The notes beneath the pieces were generated by a model. That model had not been told where the DNA came from. It did no database searches and saw only the letters and a list, made by a program, of their open reading frames with translations. Below, in pieces: positions 1 through 5,729 of a DNA stretch of 6,387 nucleotides. The translations under genes were made by a program, and so were the position numbers. The stretch's first letter is position 1, and the number at the start of each line of letters is the position of its first letter. Source of the stretch: Acidobacteriota bacterium (GTDB taxonomy: Bacteria; Acidobacteriota; Vicinamibacteria; Vicinamibacterales; JAKQTR01); NCBI GenBank assembly GCA_026393735.1, contig JAPKZP010000211.1, positions 1 to 6,387 of the forward strand. The letters run 5' to 3'.

Positions 1-126
1 GGAGATCTGACGATGGAGGCGCAGGATCGAGGGAGGATCCTGGCCAAGGGCCGCCTTCCGCAGCTCCGTGACTACGAACGCGTGGAGCCTCGACCGGCCG
101 GCGTCGGACCGTCGCCGGCGCGTTGA
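1..126 (+). CDS. C-terminal end of an unidentified protein, 5' truncated by the window edge
   Basis: A plus-strand frame is open from the first base to a TGA at 124-126, giving 41 residues. The visible part includes QDRGRILAKGRLPQLRDYE and ends in a proline- and arginine-rich tail. I do not recognise the family. It is the only plausible gene on the plus strand and it stops about 60 bases before an AT-rich patch with direct repeats that resembles an insertion-sequence end. A transposase or transposition-helper C-terminus is therefore a reasonable guess, made from position only. A competing minus-strand frame (180 down to 1, starting ATG) is also open across the same bases, so even the strand is uncertain. 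Confidence 0.33.
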   Translation, partial: GDLTMEAQDRGRILAKGRLPQLRDYERVEPRPAGVGPSPAR

Positions 127-182
127 CACCTGGTCCAACCGAAGGGCCGCCCGGCGTTGCGCGTCGTCAACGTCGAACATGG

Positions 183-238
183 TTCGAGTTAATTATAGAC
201 ACATTGGCAGATAATTCGAGACATTTTCAGAACTGACA
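183..238. repeat. AT-rich direct-repeat patch, possible insertion-sequence end
   Basis: Two imperfect direct repeats lie side by side at 190-210 and 212-230. Both begin TAATT, share AGACA and end in CAG; they agree at about 15 of 19 aligned positions with a 2-base gap. The hexamer TTCGAG also occurs twice (183-188 and 215-220). The patch is much richer in A+T than its surroundings and, read on the minus strand, its outer edge begins TGTCAGTTCTGAAAATGTC. Short repeats next to a TG-starting tip are typical of transposase-binding ends of several IS families. The other end is not in the window, so the boundary and family are inference. Confidence 0.38.
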
Positions 239-242
239 GAGA

Positions 243-287
243 AGCGGGCGATGCCGTCGGGGTTTCCCGCTCCCCGGCACCGCCCGC
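243..287 (-). terminator. strong hairpin, likely terminator of the minus-strand gene row
   Basis: AGCGGGCG at 243-250 pairs perfectly with CGCCCGCT at 280-287. After one mismatch the stem continues with TGCCG against CGGCA, then a further GGG/CCC around a small bulge, leaving a loop of about 9 bases. The hairpin begins 10 bases after the TAG that ends the barrel remnant. On the minus strand the stem is followed by TTCTCTGTCAGTTCTG, which is only a weak U-tract. The stem and its position are seen; termination is inferred. Confidence 0.55.
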
Positions 288-297
288 TACGAAACGT

Positions 298-459
298 CTA
301 GAACCGGAAGACGACGCCGCCGTTGAACTGGAACTGGTTCGAGTACTGCGCGTCGCCCACCACGCAGCAGCCCCACCAGGGATCGCACCACATGCCGGCG
401 GCATCGCTCTTGATGAACGTCGGCGCCCACTGGATCCCGAACTGTACCCCGGTCTTCAC
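298..459 (-). pseudogene. C-terminal remnant of an outer-membrane beta-barrel protein
   Basis: The 53 codons from a GTG at 459-457 to a TAG at 300-298 read like the last strands of an outer-membrane barrel. They contain a Trp/Cys-rich loop (residues 23-32, WCDPWWGCC), then GDAQYSNQFQFNGGVVFRF, ending in the terminal phenylalanine typical of BAM-recognised barrels. The signal peptide and earlier strands are absent. Upstream the same frame stays open only because it runs in another frame through the preceding gene, where its sequence is arginine-rich and not barrel-like. The GTG overlaps the TGA of the 235-residue gene (GTGA), so translational coupling is conceivable. A decayed 3' fragment is more likely, since 53 residues cannot form a barrel. 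It is unlike the barrel at 5730-6387, so it derives from a different gene. Confidence 0.6.
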
Positions 460-1163
460 TTCTTCTTGAACGCGTCTTTGACCTGGTTGCTGATGTCCTT
501 GTAGTTCTTGGACAGCAGCTGTTCTTCTTCCTTCGTCAGGATCTTGAACGGCACGCGTACGAGGCTCTTCTCGAACTTCACGTTCAGCCAGTGCTGGCCG
601 TACGTGATGCCGCCCGGCACCTTGAAGTAGAGCCGGCCGAGACAGGCGCGCGTGTTGCTGAGTTCGACCTCGTCGAACGGCATGGCGCGCTGGTCCAGCT
701 CGGAGAAGTAGCCGACCCGGCACGCACGGCTCGCGCTCGGCGGAAAGTAGTTGATCGAGTCGCGCTGGACCTTCTCCCGCTGCTGCAGCGCGCGGGTGTC
801 CCCCGCCCGATGTTCGGCGACGGTCGCGAGGGGAATCGTCTTGCCGTCCGGCGTCTCGATCGACAGGGCCTCCCGGCGCATCGTGTAGTCCGGCGTCTTG
901 TCCATGACCGTCACGCCGAACTCGAGGAGCATCCACTCCTCGCCGATCGACCGGTTGGCGAGCTGGTATCCGATGATGACGTAGCCTTCGTTGTTGTACG
1001 CCGCCCGGACGAACTTGCCCTCCATCGTCATGATCTGCGGCACCCCGGGCTCGGGTATCTTCACGACCGGCTTGTCCTGGGCCTGCGCCGCGGCCGGAGC
1101 CACCGACACCAGCGTGCAGACCAGGCCGACGAGCAACAGTGACACTACGTACTTGCTTTTCAT
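456..1163 (-). CDS. exported periplasmic protein of unknown function (235 aa)
   Basis: An N-terminal signal peptide is clear: MKSKY, a hydrophobic run at residues 6-22, then APAAAQAQ, with cleavage likely around residues 26-28. The mature part starts with DKPVVKIPEPGVPQIMTMEG. It has several strand-like segments (YVIIGYQLANRS 61-72, EEWMLLEFGVTV 75-86, LGRLYFKVPGG 175-185, HWLNVKFEKSLVRVPFKIL 191-209) and ends in a lysine-rich helix. Two cysteines (148 and 174) remain after processing and could form a disulfide. The cysteine at 16 sits inside the hydrophobic run without a lipobox, so this is not an obvious lipoprotein. A start 18 codons upstream (1217) is possible, but ATG at 1163 has GAGGAG 5 bases upstream and opens the signal peptide directly. 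It is the third gene of a same-strand row of exported proteins, 105 bases behind the previous one. I recognise the style from Acidobacteria but no named domain. Confidence 0.9.
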   Translation of the reverse strand: MKSKYVVSLLLVGLVCTLVSVAPAAAQAQDKPVVKIPEPGVPQIMTMEGKFVRAAYNNEGYVIIGYQLANRSIGEEWMLLEFGVTVMDKTPDYTMRREALSIETPDGKTIPLATVAEHRAGDTRALQQREKVQRDSINYFPPSASRACRVGYFSELDQRAMPFDEVELSNTRACLGRLYFKVPGGITYGQHWLNVKFEKSLVRVPFKILTKEEEQLLSKNYKDISNQVKDAFKKK

Positions 1164-1268
1164 GGCATCTCCTCTCGATGGGCGCCACGGGTTCTGGCCG
1201 TGTCGCACCCGCCGCAATTTATCCGATCCTGCCGTCGAAGACCGCAGGACTGGGGTCTGGCGCAGTCA

Positions 1269-2018
1269 TCATCGCGAAACCGGTTTGTACCAGGAGTTCT
1301 GGATCACGACGGTGATGTTCTTGGCCTTGGCCTCGAGCGTTGTCTGGGCCGCGTAGATCGCGCCGTCGGCGAGCGCGTTCATCTGCACCGCGAGCGTCAC
1401 CGTGTCTTCCGGCTTCTCCAGAAAGCTGCTCACGCCGAGACCGAGCAGTTTGCCGATCTTGGGATCCAGGTCGATCGTCAGGGAATCACCGGCCAGGAGG
1501 TACTGCGAAATCACCATCTTCGCGGCCCCGCCGGCCTGCGGGTTCATCGCGACCCGGCCGGCGTCCTTTGCGGCCTGGATCTTCTCCGGGTTCGGCGGCA
1601 CGTACTGATGGATCAGGGCCGCGGCCTTCTCCATGTACTCCTTCATCTCGTCTTTCTTGTTCTCGACGACCTTTTCCTTCACCTTCCCGCCGCCCCTGCG
1701 GCCGCGTCCGCCGCCCTGGTCCTGTTCGGGTGGCGGCGCCTGGTCGAGGGAGATCTTCTGCACCTTGCCGTCGGCACCGTAGTAGCAGCGGTTCTGTTGT
1801 CGGGCCTTCTCTTCGCCCTTCAGGCTGATGATGGTCGTCTCGACCCATTCGTACCGCCGGACGAGGGCCATGCCTTGCTGTATCGACTGCTTCAGGGCCG
1901 CGACAGCGTCCTGCGCGCCCCCTCCTGCGGCCTGGGCTGTCGGCTGTTGCGCCTGCAAGACGGCGCCAATCGCGATCGTTGCGGCGGCAACCGCTCCCGA
2001 GAGTTGTTTCCACGTCAT
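1269..2018 (-). CDS. exported protein of unknown function (249 aa) with a charged central linker
   Basis: The protein starts MTWKQLSG with a hydrophobic stretch (residues 8-22) and an Ala/Gln-rich region, consistent with a signal peptide cut near LQA-QQP (residue 23). The mature part begins with a helix (QDAVAALKQSIQQGMALVRRYEWVETT, 36-62) and a short strand segment ending in NRCYYGADGKVQKI. A disordered Gly/Arg and Lys/Glu linker follows (about 94-125). A C-terminal domain from about 126 includes YLLAGDSLTIDLDP and ends with NITVVIQNSWYKPVSR. The helix followed by strands loosely recalls LolA-like periplasmic folds, but I cannot claim it. An ATG 3 codons upstream (2027) has its purine run touching the start codon; the ATG at 2018 has AGAAGG at a 9-base spacing, so I prefer it. 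The gene begins 28 bases after the stop of the upstream exported-protein gene, so the two are probably one operon. Confidence 0.87.
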   Translation of the reverse strand: MTWKQLSGAVAAATIAIGAVLQAQQPTAQAAGGGAQDAVAALKQSIQQGMALVRRYEWVETTIISLKGEEKARQQNRCYYGADGKVQKISLDQAPPPEQDQGGGRGRRGGGKVKEKVVENKKDEMKEYMEKAAALIHQYVPPNPEKIQAAKDAGRVAMNPQAGGAAKMVISQYLLAGDSLTIDLDPKIGKLLGLGVSSFLEKPEDTVTLAVQMNALADGAIYAAQTTLEAKAKNITVVIQNSWYKPVSR

Positions 2019-2046
2019 CACGGCCATCCTTCTCTTTCCCGAATAC

Positions 2047-2604
2047 CTACTTCTTGGGGGGTTCGACGCTGATCGCCAGGGCGCGCGTGTAGGTGATCTG
2101 TATCTTGTCGCCGGCCTTGACGCCGGCGAGGTTCTTCTTGTCCTCGACTTTGAACTCCGTCTTGCTGCCGTCAGCGGACGTGATCGTGATCGATGGCGCC
2201 TTCATGTCGATGGCGTTGACCGTCACCACCGCCGTCTGCTGCTGCGACATCGTGCCGGCGGGAGTGCCACCCTCGCGGCGTGTGATGGCAACATCGACGC
2301 CTTCGGGCGGCTTCGTGCCGGGCTGCTGGATGGCGTAGACCACCGATTCGTAGTAGCGGAAGGTGACCTTGTCGCCGACCTTCAGCTCGTTGAAGCGCAA
2401 TACGTCGGGACCGGCATAGATCGTGTCGATCGTGCCGTCATCGTTCTTGAGCGACACGAGGCGGTTGGTCGTGTCGATGGCCTGGATCACCGATGTTTCC
2501 GTGACGACGGCGGCCTGGGTCACCGGCTTCTGCGCGGATGCCGGCGACATGGCGCCAGCCACGACGAGTACGAGAGCGGATACCAGAAGAAGCTTACGGA
2601 TCAT
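2047..2604 (-). CDS. exported protein of two repeated small beta domains (185 aa)
   Basis: MIRKLLLVSALVLVVAGAMS followed by PASAQK is a classic signal peptide with cleavage after ASA (residue 24). The rest is two copies of one module. Copy 1, about residues 33-92, runs VVTETSVIQAIDTTNRLVSL, then a turn, then LKVGDKVTFRYYESVVYAI. Copy 2, about 126-181, runs VVTVNAIDMKAPSITITSAD, then VKAGDKIQITYTRALAISVE. Each ends in the (L/V)K(V/A)GDK(V/I) turn and a strand pair, as in small OB-like or DUF5666-like beta barrels; that family link is a suggestion. A Pro/Gly-rich linker (95-123) joins them. The protein should be soluble in the periplasm. ATG at 2604 is preceded by GGGAGA at a 10-base spacing. 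It is the first gene of the three-gene exported-protein row, and a possible promoter lies about 100 bases upstream. Confidence 0.9.
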   Translation of the reverse strand: MIRKLLLVSALVLVVAGAMSPASAQKPVTQAAVVTETSVIQAIDTTNRLVSLKNDDGTIDTIYAGPDVLRFNELKVGDKVTFRYYESVVYAIQQPGTKPPEGVDVAITRREGGTPAGTMSQQQTAVVTVNAIDMKAPSITITSADGSKTEFKVEDKKNLAGVKAGDKIQITYTRALAISVEPPKK

Positions 2605-2708
2605 GTGATGTCTATCTCCCAGTGTATGTGGTTACGGATCCGTGCCCACCCTACGTCAGGGGCTCCGGTTTCTTGGCGGTTTCGGCCACCACCGCGACCT
2701 AACTTACT

Positions 2709-2739
2709 AGTATAGCCCGCCGGCGATGAGCGCCGTCAC
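2709..2739 (-). promoter_or_regulatory. possible promoter for the exported-protein row
   Basis: On the minus strand TATACT at 2714-2709 matches the -10 consensus at 5 of 6 positions. GTGACG at 2739-2734 is a poor -35 box with a 19-base spacer. The -10 box partly overlaps the palindrome TACTAGTA (2705-2712), which stands out as AT-rich in a GC-rich spacer. It would give a leader of roughly 95-100 bases before the ATG at 2604. The leader (2605-2706) has no reading frame I trust and no riboswitch I recognise. Confidence 0.28.
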
Positions 2740-2761
2740 GCCGAGGCCCGGGTCACGCCTC

Positions 2762-3361
2762 CTACCGCTCCTCTTCGAAGATCGCCTGTACCTTACCCCT
2801 GCGGATGGCGCGGTCGAGAGCGGCGTGGTCTCTTTCGTTCCGATCGGCGTAGGCCTTTGAAAACGCTGCGAGGGCCTTGTCGAAGACGTCACTCTTGCCC
2901 ATGTACCCGCTGATCATGGCCGAGTTCCCGGATCGGGCATGGGACAGGGCGAGGGCCTTGCCGCACCATCCGGCGAAGATATCCAGCTCGACCGGGCCGA
3001 AGGTCTCCACCATCGGGCTGAGCTTCATGTCCCTCAGCTGGCGGATGAAGTAGTCGCGCTTCGGCCCCCGGCTCCACCCGAGGAGCATGTCGCTGGAAGG
3101 CTGCATCCGCCGGTAGCCGTCCACGACGCGCTGGCCGTGGTTCGGGAAGACGCTCTTGCCCGCATACGGCTCCAGGACCGACGCGCGCGCTTCCTTGACC
3201 TGGAGGAAGAGGGGATCCGTGTCTCCCGCCATGAAGAGAAGCACCCAACACGCGGTCCCGACGCTGCCGACCCCGACGACTTTGATCGCGGCGTCACACA
3301 GCCTGAAGCGGCTGACCAAGGAGTGGTAGGCGGAGGGCAGCGTCGCGACATACGTCCTTGA
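2762..3361 (-). pseudogene. DUF2252 protein, C-terminal half, out of frame with its N-terminal half
   Basis: This frame is open from just after a TGA at 3364-3362 down to a TAG at 2764-2762. The first residues, TYVATLPSAYHSL, continue into LVSRFRLCDAAIKVVGVGSVGT (from about 3322), then FLQVKEARASVLEPYAGKS, HGQRVVDGYR, FIRQLRDMK and KALALSHARSGNSAMISGYMG. These are the conserved C-terminal blocks of DUF2252, a family with a kinase-like (aminoglycoside-phosphotransferase-like) fold and no settled biochemical role. The conserved sequence begins before any good start codon; a TTG at 3319 has no convincing ribosome-binding site. The frame is +1 relative to the N-terminal half, so without an unusual frameshift this half is not made. 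It ends in the usual acidic tail (IFEEER), so the 3' end is complete. Confidence 0.85.
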
Positions 3362-4250
3362 TCACGTGGATGTTGCCCCGCTGCTCCGCGAGCTTCGGGA
3401 ACATTTCCTCGCCGCGGCTTTTCGCCTGCTCCTTCTCGAGACGCTGCTGGACCCGCTTGCGGAGCTTGGGGGACAGGCCCGTCAACAATTCGTCCGCCCC
3501 CAGCGCCCGGTACCACAGCTCCAGCGTCTTCAACTGGCTGAACTCGGCCATCGACTCGCGGTACGAGCGGACGCAGGTCATCACCACGTCCTTGGCCACC
3601 GTCTCGCTCAGGCTCTTGTCCCGGCAGGCCACGACGAAGCTGGCAGCCAGCCGCTTGACGTCCCATTCCCACGGCGCCGGGAGCGTCTCGTCGAGGTCGT
3701 TGATGGAGAAGATGACCTTCCGCTCCGGGGTGGCAAATCCGCCGAAATTGCACAGGTGGGCGTCCCCGCAGGCTTGGACCCGGATCCCGGTGGTCGGCGT
3801 GACCGCCAGGTCGGTCGCCATCGTCAGAGCCGCGCCCCGGTAGAACGTGAACGCGGACTTGACCATGCGCCCGTGGCGCAGCGGCAGCAGGTCCGGCATG
3901 CGGCCCTTCTCCGCCGCCAGGATCAGTTCGACCGCGTCCGGGCGGTCAGAAGGGGCCTTCCAAACGGCGTGGGCCTCCCGCGGGCACTTCGCTCGCAGCG
4001 CCTTGCCGGCGGCGTAGTGTTCCGCGCGCGATCGAGACGGAACAAGGACTTGGGCTGGCCTGGCAGCGGCCGGGCGCTGCCGCTTCGAAGACATTACCGG
4101 CTCCCGCTTCTTGGATGTACGCGCCGGGATGACCTCCTTTCGCTTTGGGTTTGGTTTCTGTTGTCCACCGCTCGGTGGCGTGGTCTCGGCGGAGGAGCCA
4201 ACCGACTCCTCTGAGGTTGTCCCCGGCTCCTTCGTCGTGGATGTGTCCAT
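3294..4250 (-). pseudogene. DUF2252 protein, N-terminal half, prematurely stopped
   Basis: ATG at 4250 has AAGGA 7 bases upstream. Residues 1-70 are a low-complexity Ser/Thr/Pro then Lys/Arg tail with no signal peptide. From about 72 (SRSRAEHYAAGKALR) the DUF2252 domain begins. It has MVKSAFTFYRGAA (129-141), GDAHLCNFGGF (162-172), INDLDET (183-189) and WEWDVKRLAASF (194-205), which correspond to the catalytic-loop-like and metal-binding-like motifs of the family's kinase-like fold. Family-like sequence continues to GNIHVIKD (292-299) and then abruptly becomes CRDAALRLPLLGQPLQAV before a TGA at 3296-3294. The C-terminal half follows in the +1 frame. From memory of the family, a segment of a few dozen residues normally lies between IKD and the TLPSAYHSL block, so a deletion rather than a single-base slip is likely. 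The product, if made, lacks the conserved VGVGSVGT and FLQVKEA blocks. A barrel-gene remnant ends 35 bases upstream of its start. Confidence 0.86.
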
Positions 4251-4285
4251 AGGAGGTTCCTTTCACACGCCTTGGTCTCGCCCTC

Positions 4286-4357
4286 TCAGAACGCGATCGG
4301 GATGTCCGCGACCGGGCTCTGCGTGGGCACGTCGTACTTGAAGAGGGTCTCATACTC
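4286..4357 (-). pseudogene. 3' remnant of a second outer-membrane barrel gene
   Basis: Directly after the ATPase stop codon the same frame reads AQHR and then EYETLFKYDVPTQSPVADIPIAF before a TGA at 4288-4286. The barrel gene at 5730-6387 ends ENTTLFKYDVLTQGPVLGFRF. Most of the first 15 residues agree, and both end in phenylalanine. No more of the barrel is present upstream, because the ATPase gene occupies that space. The last few residues differ (VLGFRF against VADIPIAF), so this is a paralog's 3' end or an old duplicate, not a fresh copy. No start codon or ribosome-binding site would express it alone. Confidence 0.75.
4319..4348. repeat. 30-bp direct repeat, left copy
   Basis: These 30 bases match 5757-5786 in the same orientation at 28 positions, the two differences being at repeat positions 8 and 28. 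The copy lies in the barrel remnant and codes for the TLFKYDVPTQ segment. The two copies are 1438 bases apart and bracket the whole ATPase gene. Confidence 0.85.
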
Positions 4358-4369
4358 ACGGTGCTGCGC

Positions 4370-5662
4370 TCAGACCTTCAGCGGCGCGTCCAGCAAGTAG
4401 CGCCACGCGTCCAGCACCTGGATGCCGGCCGGCGGCTTGCGGGTCGCGTGTTCATGCGCGACGAGCATCCGCTTCGCCTTCGGGAAACGTGCCGCACCTT
4501 GCTCCAGCGCCGCAATCTCCCGCGCCCAGGTTCGTGGCGCAGTCACGGAGTAGGCGACGTTGATGAGCTGTTCCGGGCGGTCGCGGTTCACGACCACATC
4601 GACCTCCCGCTCCCCGGCGAGATAGCCCAGATCCTCGCGCTGGCGCCGCCAGTGCAGGAAGATCGCCGTTTCCAGCTTCTTGCCGACATCAACCGTCGGC
4701 TCCGCCACGAACGGCAGGGCCAGCGCCCAGTCGATGGTATGCATCTTCTTCGGATTGGCGGCCTGTTTCCTCAACGAACGCTCGGCGACAGGCAGCGGGA
4801 AGACGATGAACGACTGCTCGAGGTATCCCAGGTAGGTGTAGAGGGTGTCCTTTGACAGGGCCTGTCCCTGGGAGCGGAAGTCCTGGTAGAGCTTGTGGAC
4901 GTTGAAGAGCGAGGCCGGGTGTCCGAGGCACTGCCGGAGCAGAAGGCGCATCAGGTGCGGGTTGCCCACGCCGTAGCGCTCGACCAGGTCCCGGTAGAAC
5001 ACCAGGTCGACGTACTCCTTCAGAATACGCGGCCGCATCAACTCGTCGGCGAGGACCACTTCCGGCAGCCCCCCCGTCTTCAGGTACTCCTCCAGCGCCG
5101 ACGCCATCCGGCTCTCCGACGCGCGCGAATACGGCACGTGCTCCAGGCCCCGGAATCGCAGGAACTCGGCGAACGACAGCGGAAACACCTCAAAGGACAC
5201 GCTTCGCCCCCGCAGACCCGTGGCAAGCTCACGGGAAAGCAGCTGCGATGAGGACCCGGTGACGAACAGGCGGGCGTCTTCGGTATCGTGCAGGCGGCGC
5301 AGGTAGGTCTCCCACGACGGGACACCTTGCACTTCATCGAAGAACACGAACCGCCGCCTGCCCGAGAACTCGGGATACAGCTCGTCGTGCGCCCGCAGAA
5401 TGAGGTCGAGGTCACGGACATCGATGGGCAGGAGGCGGTCGTCCTCGAAGTTGAGGTAGATCAGCTGGCGCCGGTCCACACCCCTGGCCTCGAGCCGCCG
5501 CATCGTTTCGTAGAGCAGAAACGTCTTGCCGCTGCGCCGGATCCCGACCAGCGCGACGATCTTGGTCGAGTCCAGAGGCAGCTCCAGCGTCCGTGGCGTC
5601 GCTGGCGGAAGCGGCCGCGTGGTGGACTGCGTCAGGACGTATTTCAGTGTTTCCTTATCCAC
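4370..5662 (-). CDS. AAA_14/DUF4143 family ATPase with C-terminal nuclease-like domain (430 aa)
   Basis: The N-terminal P-loop domain (about 32-165) has Walker A GIRRSGKT (40-47), Walker B RFVFFDEVQ (104-112, DE at 109-110), a sensor-1-like VTGSSSQLL (134-142) and GLRGR (149-153) followed by FPLSFAEFL. This is the AAA_14 signature. A helical middle section (about 185-300) includes TGGLPEVV and YRDLVERYG. The C-terminal DUF4143 region (about 325-430) has a PD-(D/E)xK-like core: E331 in LETAIFLHW, then EREVDVVV (351-358), then LINVAYSV (366-373). In the last strand the lysine common in active nucleases is replaced by alanine, so cleavage activity is doubtful. Length is normal and the gene is intact. 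Function of the family is not settled; members are abundant, often horizontally acquired and cytoplasmic. The start is GTG at 5662, chosen because MDKETLKYVL fits the usual N-terminus; no Shine-Dalgarno is visible. The gene is squeezed between two related barrel-gene 3' ends. Confidence 0.95.
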   Translation of the reverse strand: MDKETLKYVLTQSTTRPLPPATPRTLELPLDSTKIVALVGIRRSGKTFLLYETMRRLEARGVDRRQLIYLNFEDDRLLPIDVRDLDLILRAHDELYPEFSGRRRFVFFDEVQGVPSWETYLRRLHDTEDARLFVTGSSSQLLSRELATGLRGRSVSFEVFPLSFAEFLRFRGLEHVPYSRASESRMASALEEYLKTGGLPEVVLADELMRPRILKEYVDLVFYRDLVERYGVGNPHLMRLLLRQCLGHPASLFNVHKLYQDFRSQGQALSKDTLYTYLGYLEQSFIVFPLPVAERSLRKQAANPKKMHTIDWALALPFVAEPTVDVGKKLETAIFLHWRRQREDLGYLAGEREVDVVVNRDRPEQLINVAYSVTAPRTWAREIAALEQGAARFPKAKRMLVAHEHATRKPPAGIQVLDAWRYLLDAPLKV

Positions 5663-5690
5663 AGGGAAATATTAATCTACTTCGTTCCCT
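5663..5690 (-). promoter_or_regulatory. AT-rich leader with inverted repeat before the ATPase start
   Basis: AGGGAA at 5663-5668 and TTCCCT at 5685-5690 form a 6-base inverted repeat around an AT-rich core (ATATTAATCTAC on the plus strand). It abuts the GTG start codon. The core could supply a -10 element (TTAATAT on the minus strand) and the repeat could be an operator or a weak hairpin. No convincing -35 box and no ribosome-binding site are visible, so the role is uncertain. Confidence 0.25.
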
Positions 5691-5729
5691 CTTGGAAAGG
5701 ACATTTGCGGCTCGCAACGAGCGTGTGCC

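Noticed and set aside
1..180. Minus-strand frame starting ATG at 180 and open to the window edge
   Set aside because: It has an Arg-rich composition, no ribosome-binding site and no recognisable motif; the opposite frame looks slightly more natural, though neither is certain.
460..1188. Long minus-strand frame in which the barrel tail at 298-459 continues upstream to 1188
   Set aside because: Upstream of about 460 the translation is Arg/Gly-rich and lies out of frame over a well-supported gene; only the last 53 codons look like real protein.
1164..1268. Spacer between the 249- and 235-residue genes as a promoter or terminator
   Set aside because: GATAAATT is the only promoter-like string and has no -35 partner; a CCTGC/GCAGG hairpin lacks a U-tract. 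It may simply be an operon spacer.
1200..2072. Long plus-strand frames opposite the exported-protein genes, and similar ones opposite DUF2252 and the ATPase
   Set aside because: They are Arg/His/Leu-rich antisense shadows caused by high GC content, with no domain motifs or ribosome-binding sites.
2735..2759. Two direct copies of GTCACGCC 17 bases apart
   Set aside because: In a GC-rich spacer 8-base repeats are unremarkable and no partner sites were seen.
2707..2892. 61-codon minus-strand frame behind the DUF2252 3' end
   Set aside because: It mostly overlaps the DUF2252 coding sequence in another frame and has a shadow-like Arg/Ser/Pro composition.
3034..3753. Third-frame reading across the DUF2252 break as an overlapping gene
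   Set aside because: It bridges the frameshift but contains none of the family blocks and has shadow composition.
5710..5722. Hairpin GCTCG-CAA-CGAGC behind the barrel gene stop
   Set aside because: The stem is only 5 bases with a 3-base loop and no U-tract follows, so it is too weak to call a terminator.
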